Positions 47,729 through 57,525 are shown, counted from the stretch's first letter. The stretch is DNA of 64,000 nucleotides from an uncultured Bacteroidota bacterium (GCA_902544085.1 CACCAP010000002.1:124001-188000), one strand, 5' to 3'. The notes: a model not told the origin generated them from the sequence alone. Made by a program: numbers and translations.

Positions 47729-49237
47729 TTAATTGAAATTAATTATATGTTTTGCACACATATATCCAGGTGTTCCTGCCACACTTCCACAAGGAAATGA
47801 CCCAGCTCCACAATAATAAATATTATCATAATCAAAATATCTAAAAAAACTTTCTTTTGGTTGGTTGGAAAATGTTCTTTTATCGAAGTTCTGATTGCCA
47901 CTTAAAGTCATGTGGTCTATATTACCTTTTGGGAAATAAAAAGTTTCTTTGAGATCAGCAGGTGTTAGAAATTTTGTTTCAATTAAGTCATCAACATTAA
48001 CAATATATTTTGACAAAAGATTCAAAATATCTTGTTTGCAGTCTACAAGATCCTTGGATTTTTTGTTAAATGAAAAGTTTTTTGAAAAAAGAATTAGTTT
48101 TTCAATTCCCTCATCATTTCCCATTTTTCGCTGAGCCGCACCTTCTGGATAAATTTGAATGTAGCCAGGTTCATAGTCTTTATGATTTTTGTACGCAATC
48201 TGGCTGGATTTTTCAAACTCACCAAGATCTGAATTTGAAAAAATAAATCTAAACGATGTATCCAGTGAGTCGTCATTAGCTGGATATTTCCAAACAACTG
48301 GGTTTTTAAAGAAAGCAGTTATCTTTCCACTTGTTCCAATAAATTCTTTGTCATTAATAGTTTTAATTTTTTTATCATCTTTAAGCAATCGGGCGGGAGT
48401 TATTGGATCTGTTGCAAATAATAGGTAATCATAATCTAATTCTTTATTATCAAGAAATATTTTTTTTGATTTGTGATCAATATTTTTTATTGAGACTGAG
48501 TAATCAATTTTAACTCCTATCGACTCATTAATTTTTCCTAAATTTTCAGAGATTTCCCAAATTCCATTTTTTACAAAACCCCAATAACCATTAAAAATTG
48601 AACCTGAATCCATTAATGGTATTGTAAATGCTGTACCCTTTTGAAAAATTGATGCTGGACCACTCTCAGTAACTGTCATCCCCATGTATAATTTGGTTTT
48701 TTCTGATGTGAAATAATGATTTAATAAATCATATGCTGAGCCTTTGATCCATAGTTCTGTAATTTTCTTTCCTAGTATATTTTCAGCATCTGAAATATCT
48801 GGAACAGTACTTTTTTTATAAATATTTTGTAAATATTTAATTACTATAGCTTCATCATTTCTAAATCCTTCAATATCACCTTTTTCATTCCATTTGATCT
48901 GTAATTCTTTTTTTAAAAGATTTACATCTTGGTAAATTCGGGTGGGTTCAAAATTGTTTTTAAAATATACCAGTTTTGGACTTTTTGGATAGTAAGTTTT
49001 AATAAATTTTGAAAGGTTAGTTTCTTCGAAAACAAACTTTTGCATCATCCCCAAAACTGTTGCACCTTTGGGATAATTTACAGGCTTTTTGTTAATAACA
49101 ACTGAATCCTTAACACAAGCTCCACCAATATTATTATTTTTTTCCAAAATTTTAACATCAAAGTTTTGCTTCTGTAAATAATTTGCCGCAGTTAACCCAT
49201 TAATACCTCCACCAACAATAACTACTCTTTTTTTCAT
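47729..49237 (-). CDS. FAD-dependent oxidoreductase (phytoene desaturase/PYROXD2-like superfamily)
   Basis: 502 residues. The N-terminal Rossmann motif is VVIVGGGINGLTAANYL with a basic ADP-ribose loop (KILEKNNNIGGAC), the usual FAD-binding start. A C-terminal FAD motif is seen as YYCGAGSFPCGSVAGTPG. The layout matches carotenoid desaturases and retinol-saturase-like flavoproteins. No other carotenoid gene lies nearby, so the substrate is open. Its start overlaps the end of the TonB-dependent receptor gene by four bases, which suggests coupled expression. Confidence 0.82.
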   Translation of the reverse strand: MKKRVVIVGGGINGLTAANYLQKQNFDVKILEKNNNIGGACVKDSVVINKKPVNYPKGATVLGMMQKFVFEETNLSKFIKTYYPKSPKLVYFKNNFEPTRIYQDVNLLKKELQIKWNEKGDIEGFRNDEAIVIKYLQNIYKKSTVPDISDAENILGKKITELWIKGSAYDLLNHYFTSEKTKLYMGMTVTESGPASIFQKGTAFTIPLMDSGSIFNGYWGFVKNGIWEISENLGKINESIGVKIDYSVSIKNIDHKSKKIFLDNKELDYDYLLFATDPITPARLLKDDKKIKTINDKEFIGTSGKITAFFKNPVVWKYPANDDSLDTSFRFIFSNSDLGEFEKSSQIAYKNHKDYEPGYIQIYPEGAAQRKMGNDEGIEKLILFSKNFSFNKKSKDLVDCKQDILNLLSKYIVNVDDLIETKFLTPADLKETFYFPKGNIDHMTLSGNQNFDKRTFSNQPKESFFRYFDYDNIYYCGAGSFPCGSVAGTPGYMCAKHIINFN

Positions 49238-51246
49238 AGATTCAATTTCAGTCCTGACATAAAACTGATTTTAGGAGCAGGTTCATAAAACCTTGATCCA
49301 AATGCATTAATTCTGATGTTATCAATATAATCTTCACTTAATAAATTTTCAATTGCAAAATATGGTGTGATGTCCAATCCAAATAAGGAAATATCACCAG
49401 ATATATTAAAATTTATTGAATCATATCCTTCAATAAAAGTTGTATTAGAATTATTGGCATAAATTTTTCCAACCTTTTTCCAGCTAATAATTAGATTTAG
49501 GTTATCGTCAAAGTATCTTAAACTCAGTTTGTGAAAGTTATTTGGTATTCCTGCAATATTATTATTTGAATAGTCTATTTCCCCATTTGAAAAATCTTCA
49601 AAGGCATACTCACCTTTTGTTAGTGAGTAATCAATCATAAAATTTGAATTTAATTTTGTATTTAACTCAAATTCAACTCCTTTTTTTATTGTTTTTCCTG
49701 CATTTTGATATATAACTTGCCCTGTTGTTGATTCAAATGGTATAATTTCATTTTCAGTAAGAATATTAAAATATCTTAGGTTGTATTTTAATTTTGTAAA
49801 TTTTTCATAATTAGAAATTCCAATTTCAAAAGATTTAGATTTAACGGATTTTAAATCACTATTAAATCCTGATTGATCAATTGTAGCAGATAGTTCATTA
49901 AGCGTTGGTGTTTCATATCCACTTGAAATATTTGAAAAAACATCAAAATTTTTAGTTGCATAATTCAGATTAAATGAAGGGTTTATTGATTTGATACTCT
50001 CAGAAATTTTCTCTGAATTTGTTAATATATTTTCAAGAGTAATTGTATTGTTGTCATACCTTATTCCAGCGGAAAATATAAATTTTCCAATCTTTTTAGA
50101 ACTGAACATATACAAACCAATGTTATCATATTTTTCAAATTGGTTCATTACAATCTCAGATCTCAAACCCAAATCATTTACAAATCTCTTTCGATGATCA
50201 TTTTGATTATTGTATGAAAAACCAAGGTTATAGTTCAGAGAATTATCAAATTCAAAATTAAGTTTATAACCCCAGAATGATTTATCTAATATGATAATTC
50301 CACCATTTCTAAATGGCAGTTTTCCATCAAAAAGCCTTCTATTGTAATAGATTGAGTTAGTTAATCCAAAATTGTTAAATGTACTTTTTAAATTGATTCC
50401 TAGTTTATACTGTTTTACACTCTCTCTTGCGTCAAATTCAATATTTCTAGCCCTCGCTTGTCTTCTATCTGATTCCACTTCGTAAGCGTTTAAACCACCC
50501 GGATCCATTGCGTCGGGACTGTCAAGTACATTAGCAACAATTTGTAATTTATTTTTGTCACCAAGATTTGTCAAATATTTAAAGTTTGCATTAAAGTTCT
50601 TGAATCCACTGTGTTTTCTATATCCCTCAGAATTTGTGCTTGAAATAAAGAAAATCATTTTTTCATTTTCATTTTTTATTCCTAGGCTGGCCTGTGTTTT
50701 GGTAGTTGAGAATGATCCTGATGATAATCCAATATTTACAAAATTTTCTTCAAAATTTTCTAATGTTGTGATTGAAATTACTCCACCGGCTGAACTTCCA
50801 AAAAAGGACGAGTTATTACCTCGATAAACATTTATTCTTTCAATTATTTCTAAGTTAACATTGTCAATTTGTGATTGACCATCGGGGGAGGTTTCTGGAA
50901 TTCCATCTACAAAAATCTTGATTCCTCTGATTCCAAAGTTGGCTCTAGCACCAAACCCTCTAATTGATATTCTAGCATCTTGAGCAAAATTATTATTGTT
51001 CATTATGAAAAGTCCGGGAACTGATTCAAGATATTCACTAATCTTAATTTGTGGTGTTAGGGTTTGAAATGTTTCAAATTTTAGATTGCTCACGGGATAA
51101 AGCTGTTTTTTATCTGCTAATAATCCATCAATTGGTTCAACAACCACCTCATCCAACTTAACGGTATCATTAACAATTATTCTTTCTTGTGAAAAAACAT
51201 TATTAAGAAAAATGATTGTAAAACAAAAGAATTTTAAATGTTTCAA
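49234..51246 (-). CDS. TonB-dependent outer-membrane receptor
   Basis: 670 residues from a TTG start. The signal peptide ends NNVFSQ (about residue 20). A TonB-box-like LDEVVVEP is near residue 32, then a plug domain (ISIRGFGARANFGIRGIKIFVDG, PDGQSQIDNVNLEIIERINVYRG, AGGVISI) and a 22-strand barrel to the aromatic end. No carboxypeptidase-like domain precedes the plug, so it is of the FecA or siderophore/cofactor type rather than SusC. The ligand is unknown. It begins nine bases after the rluF stop. Confidence 0.92.
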   Translation of the reverse strand: MKHLKFFCFTIIFLNNVFSQERIIVNDTVKLDEVVVEPIDGLLADKKQLYPVSNLKFETFQTLTPQIKISEYLESVPGLFIMNNNNFAQDARISIRGFGARANFGIRGIKIFVDGIPETSPDGQSQIDNVNLEIIERINVYRGNNSSFFGSSAGGVISITTLENFEENFVNIGLSSGSFSTTKTQASLGIKNENEKMIFFISSTNSEGYRKHSGFKNFNANFKYLTNLGDKNKLQIVANVLDSPDAMDPGGLNAYEVESDRRQARARNIEFDARESVKQYKLGINLKSTFNNFGLTNSIYYNRRLFDGKLPFRNGGIIILDKSFWGYKLNFEFDNSLNYNLGFSYNNQNDHRKRFVNDLGLRSEIVMNQFEKYDNIGLYMFSSKKIGKFIFSAGIRYDNNTITLENILTNSEKISESIKSINPSFNLNYATKNFDVFSNISSGYETPTLNELSATIDQSGFNSDLKSVKSKSFEIGISNYEKFTKLKYNLRYFNILTENEIIPFESTTGQVIYQNAGKTIKKGVEFELNTKLNSNFMIDYSLTKGEYAFEDFSNGEIDYSNNNIAGIPNNFHKLSLRYFDDNLNLIISWKKVGKIYANNSNTTFIEGYDSINFNISGDISLFGLDITPYFAIENLLSEDYIDNIRINAFGSRFYEPAPKISFMSGLKLNL

Positions 51247-51255
51247 AGAACAAAT

Positions 51256-51951
51256 TTACAGACTTTTTAAAAATTTTACTTCATCGTTTTTTAGGTGTCT
51301 CCATTTACCTCTAGGTACATCTAAGTTTATATTTATTATTCTTACTCTCTCAAGTTTTTTCACTTTGTAATCAAAATATTGACACATTCTTCTGATCTGT
51401 CTATTTAGTCCTTGTGTTAGAATAATTTTAAATTGATAATCATTAATATATCTTGTTTGACACTTTCTTGTGGTTGTATTTAAAATTGGAACACCATTTT
51501 CTAGTTTTTTTAAAACCGCTTTCGTAATCTTTTTATTTGTTGTCACCAAATACTCTTTTTCGTTATCGTTTCTGGATCTTAAAATTTTATTTACAATGTC
51601 CCCATCATCAGTTAACAAAATTAGGCCCTCACTCAGTTTATCTAATCTACCAATCGGGAAAATTCTTTTTTTGTAATTAATAAAATCTATTATATTTTTT
51701 TCTTCTCTTGTGGTATCTGTTGTACACACTATTCCTTTGGGCTTGTTGAAAGCGATATATGTGAAACTTTTAGTTCTATTTTTGATAATCTCACCGTCAA
51801 CTTTAACAACATCCTGAGTTGTAACTTTAAAACCTGGTTCTATTAATTTGTTGTTTACAGTAACTCTACCCTCATAAATTAAACTATCAGCTTCTCTTCT
51901 AGAACAGAATCCTGATTGACTTAGAAATTTATTAACTCTTGTTGTATCCAT
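51256..51951 (-). CDS. rluF: 23S rRNA pseudouridine synthase RluF-type
   Basis: 231 residues. An S4 RNA-binding domain (VNKFLSQSGFCSRREADSLI) precedes the RsuA/RluB/RluF catalytic domain with FPIGRLDKLSEGLILLTDDG (Asp104 catalytic). The signature RSRNDNEKEYLV and LTQGLNRQIRRMCQYFDY match RluF, which modifies U2604 of 23S rRNA in Escherichia coli. Its ATG overlaps the rimM stop by one base (TAATG). Confidence 0.87.
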   Translation of the reverse strand: MDTTRVNKFLSQSGFCSRREADSLIYEGRVTVNNKLIEPGFKVTTQDVVKVDGEIIKNRTKSFTYIAFNKPKGIVCTTDTTREEKNIIDFINYKKRIFPIGRLDKLSEGLILLTDDGDIVNKILRSRNDNEKEYLVTTNKKITKAVLKKLENGVPILNTTTRKCQTRYINDYQFKIILTQGLNRQIRRMCQYFDYKVKKLERVRIININLDVPRGKWRHLKNDEVKFLKSL

Positions 51952-52445
51952 TATATTTGAAGTAACCCGTTTGGTAAGTCCATTTCCAAAATTTGTTCCT
52001 CTTTATCAATGTTAGTTATCAATTGCTTAGCAAATGGAATTAAAACATTCTTGTTCTTATAATCTACAACAATTAAATCTTGTCCAATTCTGCTTATGGT
52101 TGAAATTATAGGCCCGATGAAAACCTTTTTATTATATAAAGTAAAATTTATTAAGAAATCTAAACTGTCCTCATTTTTAACTAATTCATCTTTTTTTATG
52201 TAAACCTCTTTCTTCACAAGACTTTTAGCTTTTTCTTCATCATTGATTCCAGAAAGGTTAAACTTGAAAAGATTTTTTTTATGTAAGCTTGAATTCACAA
52301 GTTTGAAGGGTACATAACTATCATCAATATTTACAAAAACTGTCTTTGAGCTGATGCTATTAAAATTGGAGTAAACAATTAATTGACCTTGGAAACTAAA
52401 TGGTTTGGAGATAGTTCCAAATAAAACTAACTCATCAATTGTCAT
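51951..52445 (-). CDS. rimM: Ribosome maturation factor RimM
   Basis: 164 residues, family length. Start ELVLFGTISKPFSFQGQL resembles the conserved GxxxxxxGxxG region of the first beta-barrel. A PRC-barrel C-terminal half (FTLYNKKVFIGPIISTI, DLPNGLLQI) follows. It helps mature the 30S subunit and binds S19; the rpsP-rimM order is classical. Six bases separate it from rpsP. Confidence 0.92.
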   Translation of the reverse strand: MTIDELVLFGTISKPFSFQGQLIVYSNFNSISSKTVFVNIDDSYVPFKLVNSSLHKKNLFKFNLSGINDEEKAKSLVKKEVYIKKDELVKNEDSLDFLINFTLYNKKVFIGPIISTISRIGQDLIVVDYKNKNVLIPFAKQLITNIDKEEQILEMDLPNGLLQI

Positions 52446-52451
52446 TAGACA

Positions 52452-53060
52452 TTAATCTTTTTTTTCTTCTTCAGCAGGTGCCTCATCAGCAGGTGCTTCT
52501 TCAGCAGGTGCTTCTTCAGCAGGTGCTTCTTCAGCAGGTGCCTCATCAGCAGGTGCTTCTTCAGCAGGTGCTTCTTCAGCAGGAGCCTCATCAGCAGCAG
52601 CCTCTTCAGCAGCAGCAATAGCAGCTAGCTTTCTTTTTTCACTGGCTTCTTTTTCAAGAGCCAATTCTTTTTTCTTTTTTTCAGAAAGTTCTTTTTGAAT
52701 TTGAGATAGTTTATCTTCTGATTTTTTATTCTTTTCACTAACCCAATCTTCAAACTTTTTATCAGCTTCATCCTCTGTCATGGCACCTTTTTTAACACCA
52801 TTTAGTAAATGATTTTTTAAGAGTGCGCCCTCTTTTGAAATAATAGATTTTGCTGTATGTGATGGTTGAGCTCCAAATTGAATCCATTTTACTGTTGCAT
52901 CGATATTTAATTCAACTAATGGCGGATTAAAGTTTGGATTGTAAGTTCCTAATTTTTCTAAATATTTACCGTCTCTTTTTGATCTTTGGTCGGCTGCGAC
53001 AATCCAGTAAAAAGGTTTTCCTTTTTTACCGTGTCTTTGAAGTCTTATTCTAACTGACAT
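52452..53060 (-). CDS. rpsP: 30S ribosomal protein S16 with repeat-built acidic C-terminal tail
   Basis: 202 residues. The first 80 or so are a normal S16 (VRIRLQRHGKKGKPFYWIVAADQRSKRDG less its end, KLGTYNP, WIQFGAQPSHT). Residues about 80-145 are a charged helix rich in lysine and glutamate. The tail is then a pentapeptide tandem array (APAEE/APADE) built from 15-base DNA repeats (see 52465-52614), ending KKD. S16 proteins of Bacteroidota often have Ala/Glu-rich extensions, but a clean array like this is unusual. Confidence 0.96.
   Translation of the reverse strand: MSVRIRLQRHGKKGKPFYWIVAADQRSKRDGKYLEKLGTYNPNFNPPLVELNIDATVKWIQFGAQPSHTAKSIISKEGALLKNHLLNGVKKGAMTEDEADKKFEDWVSEKNKKSEDKLSQIQKELSEKKKKELALEKEASEKRKLAAIAAAEEAAADEAPAEEAPAEEAPADEAPAEEAPAEEAPAEEAPADEAPAEEEKKD
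52465..52614. repeat. Ten 15-base tandem repeats inside rpsP
   Basis: On the plus strand the unit is gcttcttcagcaggt or gcctcatcagcaggt, ten copies from 52465 to 52614, the last three slightly diverged. The cct-variant recurs at 52480, 52540 and 52585, so there is a 60-then-45-base higher-order pattern. It encodes the APAEE/APADE tail of S16, and the identical units favour replication slippage. Confidence 0.95.
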
Positions 53061-53104
53061 AATATTAAATTTTAAGGTTCGAAACCAATTTTATTAATGG
53101 ACAG

Positions 53105-53134
53105 CAAAAATAATCGAATTTGTCAAAAAATCAA
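53105..53134 (-). promoter_or_regulatory. Promoter for the rpsP operon (TTG-N19-TATTTTTG)
   Basis: On the minus strand TTG (53134-53132) and TATTTTTG (53112-53105) are separated by 19 bases, a full consensus match. The element ends 44 bases before the rpsP ATG, a longer leader than at other promoters here, which could host regulation. Confidence 0.65.
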
Positions 53135-53195
53135 GAATAATTAATTTTTTTTTAAACCTGATTTATATAAAAAGATAACTAAATTTAAAGGTTAT

Positions 53196-56100
53196 ATGTT
53201 TTTAATTTTTGACACTGAAACTACAGGCTTGCCCAAAAGATGGGATGCCCCAATTAGTGACACAAATAATTGGCCAAGAATTGTTCAATTAGCCTGGCAA
53301 CTTCATGATGATAATGGAGTTTTAATTTTAAATAAGAGCTATCTAATCAAACCTAGCGATTTTGACATTCCTTTCGAGTCTGAAAAAGTTCATGGTATTT
53401 CCACTATGTTGGCATCCGAGAATGGTGTGATTATTAAGACTGTACTAAAAGAATTTTTGAAGGATCTTAAATCCTCAGAATACCTAGTTGGACATAATTT
53501 AAAGTTTGATATTAATGTTGTTGCATCTGAGCTCTTTAGATTGGATATTGAAAATCAATTGTTAAATAAAACAGTATTAGATACTTGTACAGAAAATACA
53601 GCTAAAGTTTGCAAATTGCCTGGAGGTAAGTCGGGAAAATTTAAGTATCCAACCTTAGTTGAGCTTTATGAAAATCTTTTTAAAAACAAGTTTGAAAATG
53701 CACACAATGCATCTGCAGATGTCGAGGCAAACGCAATGGTATTTTTTGAATTGATTCGACTAAAATTATTTGATCCTTCTTTGATTCAGGATTTTGAAAA
53801 TTTTCAAAAAAAAATTTCAGCTACATTCTCCAATAAAGTTTCAAGTTTTGGAATCACCCATATAAATTTAAAAGTAGAGTCAAAAAAATTAAAAGAACAA
53901 AATCAAACTAATAAATCAAATACCGATGATTCAGTTAATACTAATTTCAAATCAGATTTTGTTCACCTTCACAACAACTCACAGTTCTCTGTTTTACAAT
54001 CAACAACAAAAATTTCGGATCTAGTTAAAAAAACTGCAGAGTATAAAATGAATGCAGTTGCTCTAACTGATAAAGCCAATATGATGGGTTGCTTCCATTT
54101 CTACAGAGCGGTCAAGAATTATAATGATGAGTTATCAAATAAAGACCAAATAATCAAACCAATTCTAGGTTGTGAGTTAAATGTTTGTGAGAATAGATTA
54201 GATAAATCATACAGAGACGATGGCTATCAAATTGTGTTTCTTGCTAAGAATAAATTGGGATATGAAAATCTTATGAAAATGTGTTCTATCGGATACACAG
54301 ATGGATTTTATTATGTTCCTAGAATTGACAAAGATTTAGTTAAGAAATATAAAGAAGGGTTAATCGTTCTTTCTGGCTCAAAATATGGAGAAATATCAAA
54401 TAAAATAATCAACGTAGGAGAAAAACAAGCTTTAGAAGCATGTATTTGGTGGAAGGAAAATTTTATGGATGATTTTTACTTGGAAATGAATATTCATGGT
54501 GAAGAAGAAAATGAAATAATTAACACACAACTATTAAAATTTTCAAAAAATCATGATATAAAATTAATAGCAACTAACGATACCAAATATATATCTAAAG
54601 AGGATGCTAATGCACACGATATTTTATTATGTGTAAAAGATGGTCAACAACAATCAACACCCATTGGAAGAGGGAGAGGTTTTAGATATGGTCTAAAAAA
54701 TCAGGAATATTATTTCAAAACTAAAGATGAAATGATTGAACTTTTTAAAAATTATCCGGATGCAATCAACAATATTTCTGAATTAGTTGAAAAAGTTGAG
54801 TTTTATGATTTAAGTCGAGAAGTTCTATTACCAAAATTTTCAATTCCAGAGAATTTTAGTTCAACTTCAAATGATATAGAGAACGAATATTTAAAACATC
54901 TTGTTTATGAGGGTGCCAGTGAAAAGTATGAAAATATAAATGATGGTCTAAAAGAAAAAATAGATTTTGAATTAGAAGTTATTAAAAATTCTGGCTATCC
55001 AGGTTATTTTTTGATTGTTCAAGACCTGATCCAAGCAGCTAGAAGAATGGGAGTCTCGGTTGGGCCTGGAAGAGGCTCAGTGGCAGGCTCAATAGTGGCA
55101 TACTGTCTTGGTATTACAAAAATAGACCCAATAAAGTATGATTTGCTTTTCGAAAGGTTCCTTAACCCTGACAGGGTTAGTATGCCTGACATAGATATAG
55201 ATTTTGATGATGATGGAAGAGGTAAGGTTATTGATTATGTTATTGAGAAGTATGGTTCTGATCAAGTTGCCCAGATTGTTACATATGGTAAAATGGCTGC
55301 AAAATCCTCGATTCGTGACACAGCACGAGTTTTAGATTTATCCCTTTCAGATGCAGACTATTTGGCAAAGCTAGTTCCAAATATGACGAAGCTTTCTGAC
55401 ATATTTGATTCTGACAAAAAGAAATTAAGCTCATCGATGAGATCAGATGATTATTCAAACGCTATTGAATTAAAAAATATAGCGGATGGCGATAATCTTC
55501 AATCTGAAACAATTAATCAAGCAAGGGTTTTAGAAGGTAGTCTGCGAAATGTTGGAGTTCATGCATGCGGAGTAATCATAACCCCAGATGATATAACAAA
55601 ATTCGTCCCTGTTGCAACTGCAAAAGATTCAGATTTAGTGGTAACACAGTACGATAATTCAGTTGTTGAAAATGCGGGTCTTCTAAAAATGGATTTTCTC
55701 GGATTAAAAACATTGACTTTGATTAAGGATACTATCAAATTAATAAAGTATAGACACAAGAAAGAGATCGATATAGACAATATATCACTTGAGGACGAAA
55801 AAACATATGAGTTATTCCAAAAAGGAGATACAGTCGGAATTTTTCAATATGAAAGTCTTGGAATGCAAAAATACTTGAGAGATTTAAAACCTACTGTTTT
55901 TGAGGATTTAATTGCAATGAACGCATTGTACAGGCCTGGTCCTTTGGAGTATATTCCTTCATTTGTTCGCCGAAAAAATGGAACTGAAGAAATCAAATAT
56001 GATATTGCTGAAATGGAGGAGTTCCTTAAGGAAACTTATGGAATTACAGTCTACCAAGAACAGGTTATGCAACTTTCACAAAAATTAGCTAATTTCTCAA

Positions 56101-57506
56101 AAGGTGATGCTGATACATTGAGAAAGGCAATGGGAAAAAAAATCTTCTCATTGCTCGAAAAATTAAAGCCAAAATTTATATCAGGTGGTAAATCAAATGG
56201 ATATGAACCAGAGATTTTAGAGAAAATTTGGAAAGATTGGGAAGCTTTTGCATCGTATGCATTTAATAAATCACATTCAACTTGTTATGCTTTGATCGCA
56301 TATCAGACTGCATACTTAAAAGCACATTACCCCTCCGAATACATGGCTGCTGTTTTATCAAATAACATGAATGATATAAAACAGGTTAGTTTTTTTATGG
56401 AAGAGTGTAAGCATATGTCAATTGATGTACTTGGTCCAGACATAAATGAGTCAATTTTTAAATTCAATGTTAATGATAATAATTCAATTCGTTTTGGAAT
56501 GGGTGCGGTCAAAGGAGTAGGACAAAGTGCTGTAAAAGCCATTGTTGAGGGAAGGCAAACCGGAAAGTATAAATCAATTTTTGATTTTGCAAAAAGAGTC
56601 GATCTGAGATCAGCAAATAAAAAAGCATTTGACAGTCTTGTACTGGCAGGTGCTTTTGATTCTGTAGATAACGCACACAGAGCTCAGTATTTTTTCGAAA
56701 ATGGAGATGGTGTAACATTTATTGAAAAGGCAATTCGGTTTGGTTCCAAATTTCAGGAAAGAGAAAATTCACCCCAAACCAGTCTATTTTCTGACGCGGA
56801 TGAAATAAAAATAAGTGAACCAAGTTTCCCTGAGTGTGATAGATGGTCTAAACTAGATCAATTAAAAAAAGAGAAGGACGTAGTTGGGATTTATATCTCA
56901 GGTCACCCGCTGGATGATTATTTTGATACATTGAAGTTTCTGACCAACATCCATCTTAACGATTTAAAAGATTTAAGAAAGTTAGTTGATAAAGAGGTTA
57001 GAATTGGTGGGATTATTGGAGAGGTTCAACATAAGATTTCAAAAAATGGAAAAGGATGGGCAACATTCATAATAGAGGATTATTTTGAATCTTATGAATT
57101 AAGAATTTTTGGAGAAGATTATTTAAAATTCCAACATTTTTTGATCGAAAATAATTTTGTTCATATTAAGATGTACATTAAAGAAGGTTGGAAAGATGCT
57201 GAAACCGGAAGAATCGGGGATCCAAGAATTCAATTCTTAAACTTTCAACAACTCCAAGATACTCTTGCGTTCAATACCAAGAGAATATCAATTAAAATGG
57301 ATGCTCACTTAATTGAGCAAAATCATATTGATTTTTTCAAAAAATTAGTAAAAAAACATAAAGGTGATCAAGAGATCGTATTTAACTTATCGGCAAATGG
57401 AAATGGATTAAATATAAATCTACATTCAGTTAAAAATAAGGTCAAAATATCTGAGGAACTAATTAAATCTTTGAAAGAAAAAAAATTAGAATTTAGATTA
57501 AACTAG
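53196..57506 (+). CDS. dnaE: DNA polymerase III alpha subunit with fused N-terminal 3'-5' exonuclease domain
   Basis: 1436 residues. Residues about 1-180 are a DnaQ-like exonuclease: FDTETTGLP (Asp6, Glu8), GHNLKFDI and HNASADVEAN (the HxxxxD end). A linker leads to a PHP domain from about residue 255, then the polymerase core with catalytic PDIDIDFDDDGRG near 664-676, and an OB-fold domain (about 1200-1290). The PHP metal ligands look degraded (HLHNNS, LTDKAN, NDTKY). A near-consensus TAAATTTA ends eight bases before the ATG. It is the replicative polymerase, with proofreading likely in the same chain. Confidence 0.95.
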   Translation: MFLIFDTETTGLPKRWDAPISDTNNWPRIVQLAWQLHDDNGVLILNKSYLIKPSDFDIPFESEKVHGISTMLASENGVIIKTVLKEFLKDLKSSEYLVGHNLKFDINVVASELFRLDIENQLLNKTVLDTCTENTAKVCKLPGGKSGKFKYPTLVELYENLFKNKFENAHNASADVEANAMVFFELIRLKLFDPSLIQDFENFQKKISATFSNKVSSFGITHINLKVESKKLKEQNQTNKSNTDDSVNTNFKSDFVHLHNNSQFSVLQSTTKISDLVKKTAEYKMNAVALTDKANMMGCFHFYRAVKNYNDELSNKDQIIKPILGCELNVCENRLDKSYRDDGYQIVFLAKNKLGYENLMKMCSIGYTDGFYYVPRIDKDLVKKYKEGLIVLSGSKYGEISNKIINVGEKQALEACIWWKENFMDDFYLEMNIHGEEENEIINTQLLKFSKNHDIKLIATNDTKYISKEDANAHDILLCVKDGQQQSTPIGRGRGFRYGLKNQEYYFKTKDEMIELFKNYPDAINNISELVEKVEFYDLSREVLLPKFSIPENFSSTSNDIENEYLKHLVYEGASEKYENINDGLKEKIDFELEVIKNSGYPGYFLIVQDLIQAARRMGVSVGPGRGSVAGSIVAYCLGITKIDPIKYDLLFERFLNPDRVSMPDIDIDFDDDGRGKVIDYVIEKYGSDQVAQIVTYGKMAAKSSIRDTARVLDLSLSDADYLAKLVPNMTKLSDIFDSDKKKLSSSMRSDDYSNAIELKNIADGDNLQSETINQARVLEGSLRNVGVHACGVIITPDDITKFVPVATAKDSDLVVTQYDNSVVENAGLLKMDFLGLKTLTLIKDTIKLIKYRHKKEIDIDNISLEDEKTYELFQKGDTVGIFQYESLGMQKYLRDLKPTVFEDLIAMNALYRPGPLEYIPSFVRRKNGTEEIKYDIAEMEEFLKETYGITVYQEQVMQLSQKLANFSKGDADTLRKAMGKKIFSLLEKLKPKFISGGKSNGYEPEILEKIWKDWEAFASYAFNKSHSTCYALIAYQTAYLKAHYPSEYMAAVLSNNMNDIKQVSFFMEECKHMSIDVLGPDINESIFKFNVNDNNSIRFGMGAVKGVGQSAVKAIVEGRQTGKYKSIFDFAKRVDLRSANKKAFDSLVLAGAFDSVDNAHRAQYFFENGDGVTFIEKAIRFGSKFQERENSPQTSLFSDADEIKISEPSFPECDRWSKLDQLKKEKDVVGIYISGHPLDDYFDTLKFLTNIHLNDLKDLRKLVDKEVRIGGIIGEVQHKISKNGKGWATFIIEDYFESYELRIFGEDYLKFQHFLIENNFVHIKMYIKEGWKDAETGRIGDPRIQFLNFQQLQDTLAFNTKRISIKMDAHLIEQNHIDFFKKLVKKHKGDQEIVFNLSANGNGLNINLHSVKNKVKISEELIKSLKEKKLEFRLN

Positions 57507-57525
57507 ATTTATAATTATTTATTTA

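Noticed and set aside
47729..49237. Naming the flavoprotein crtI (phytoene desaturase)
   Set aside because: No crtB or other carotenoid gene is nearby, and the motifs fit several FAD subfamilies.
52465..52614. Regular repeats that could suggest a CRISPR array
   Set aside because: The 15-base units are contiguous without spacers and lie in frame inside rpsP.
52439..52621. Plus-strand open frame with glutamine-valine-leucine repeats
   Set aside because: It is the antisense reading of the rpsP repeat array, and the repetitive protein follows entirely from the 15-base DNA repeat.
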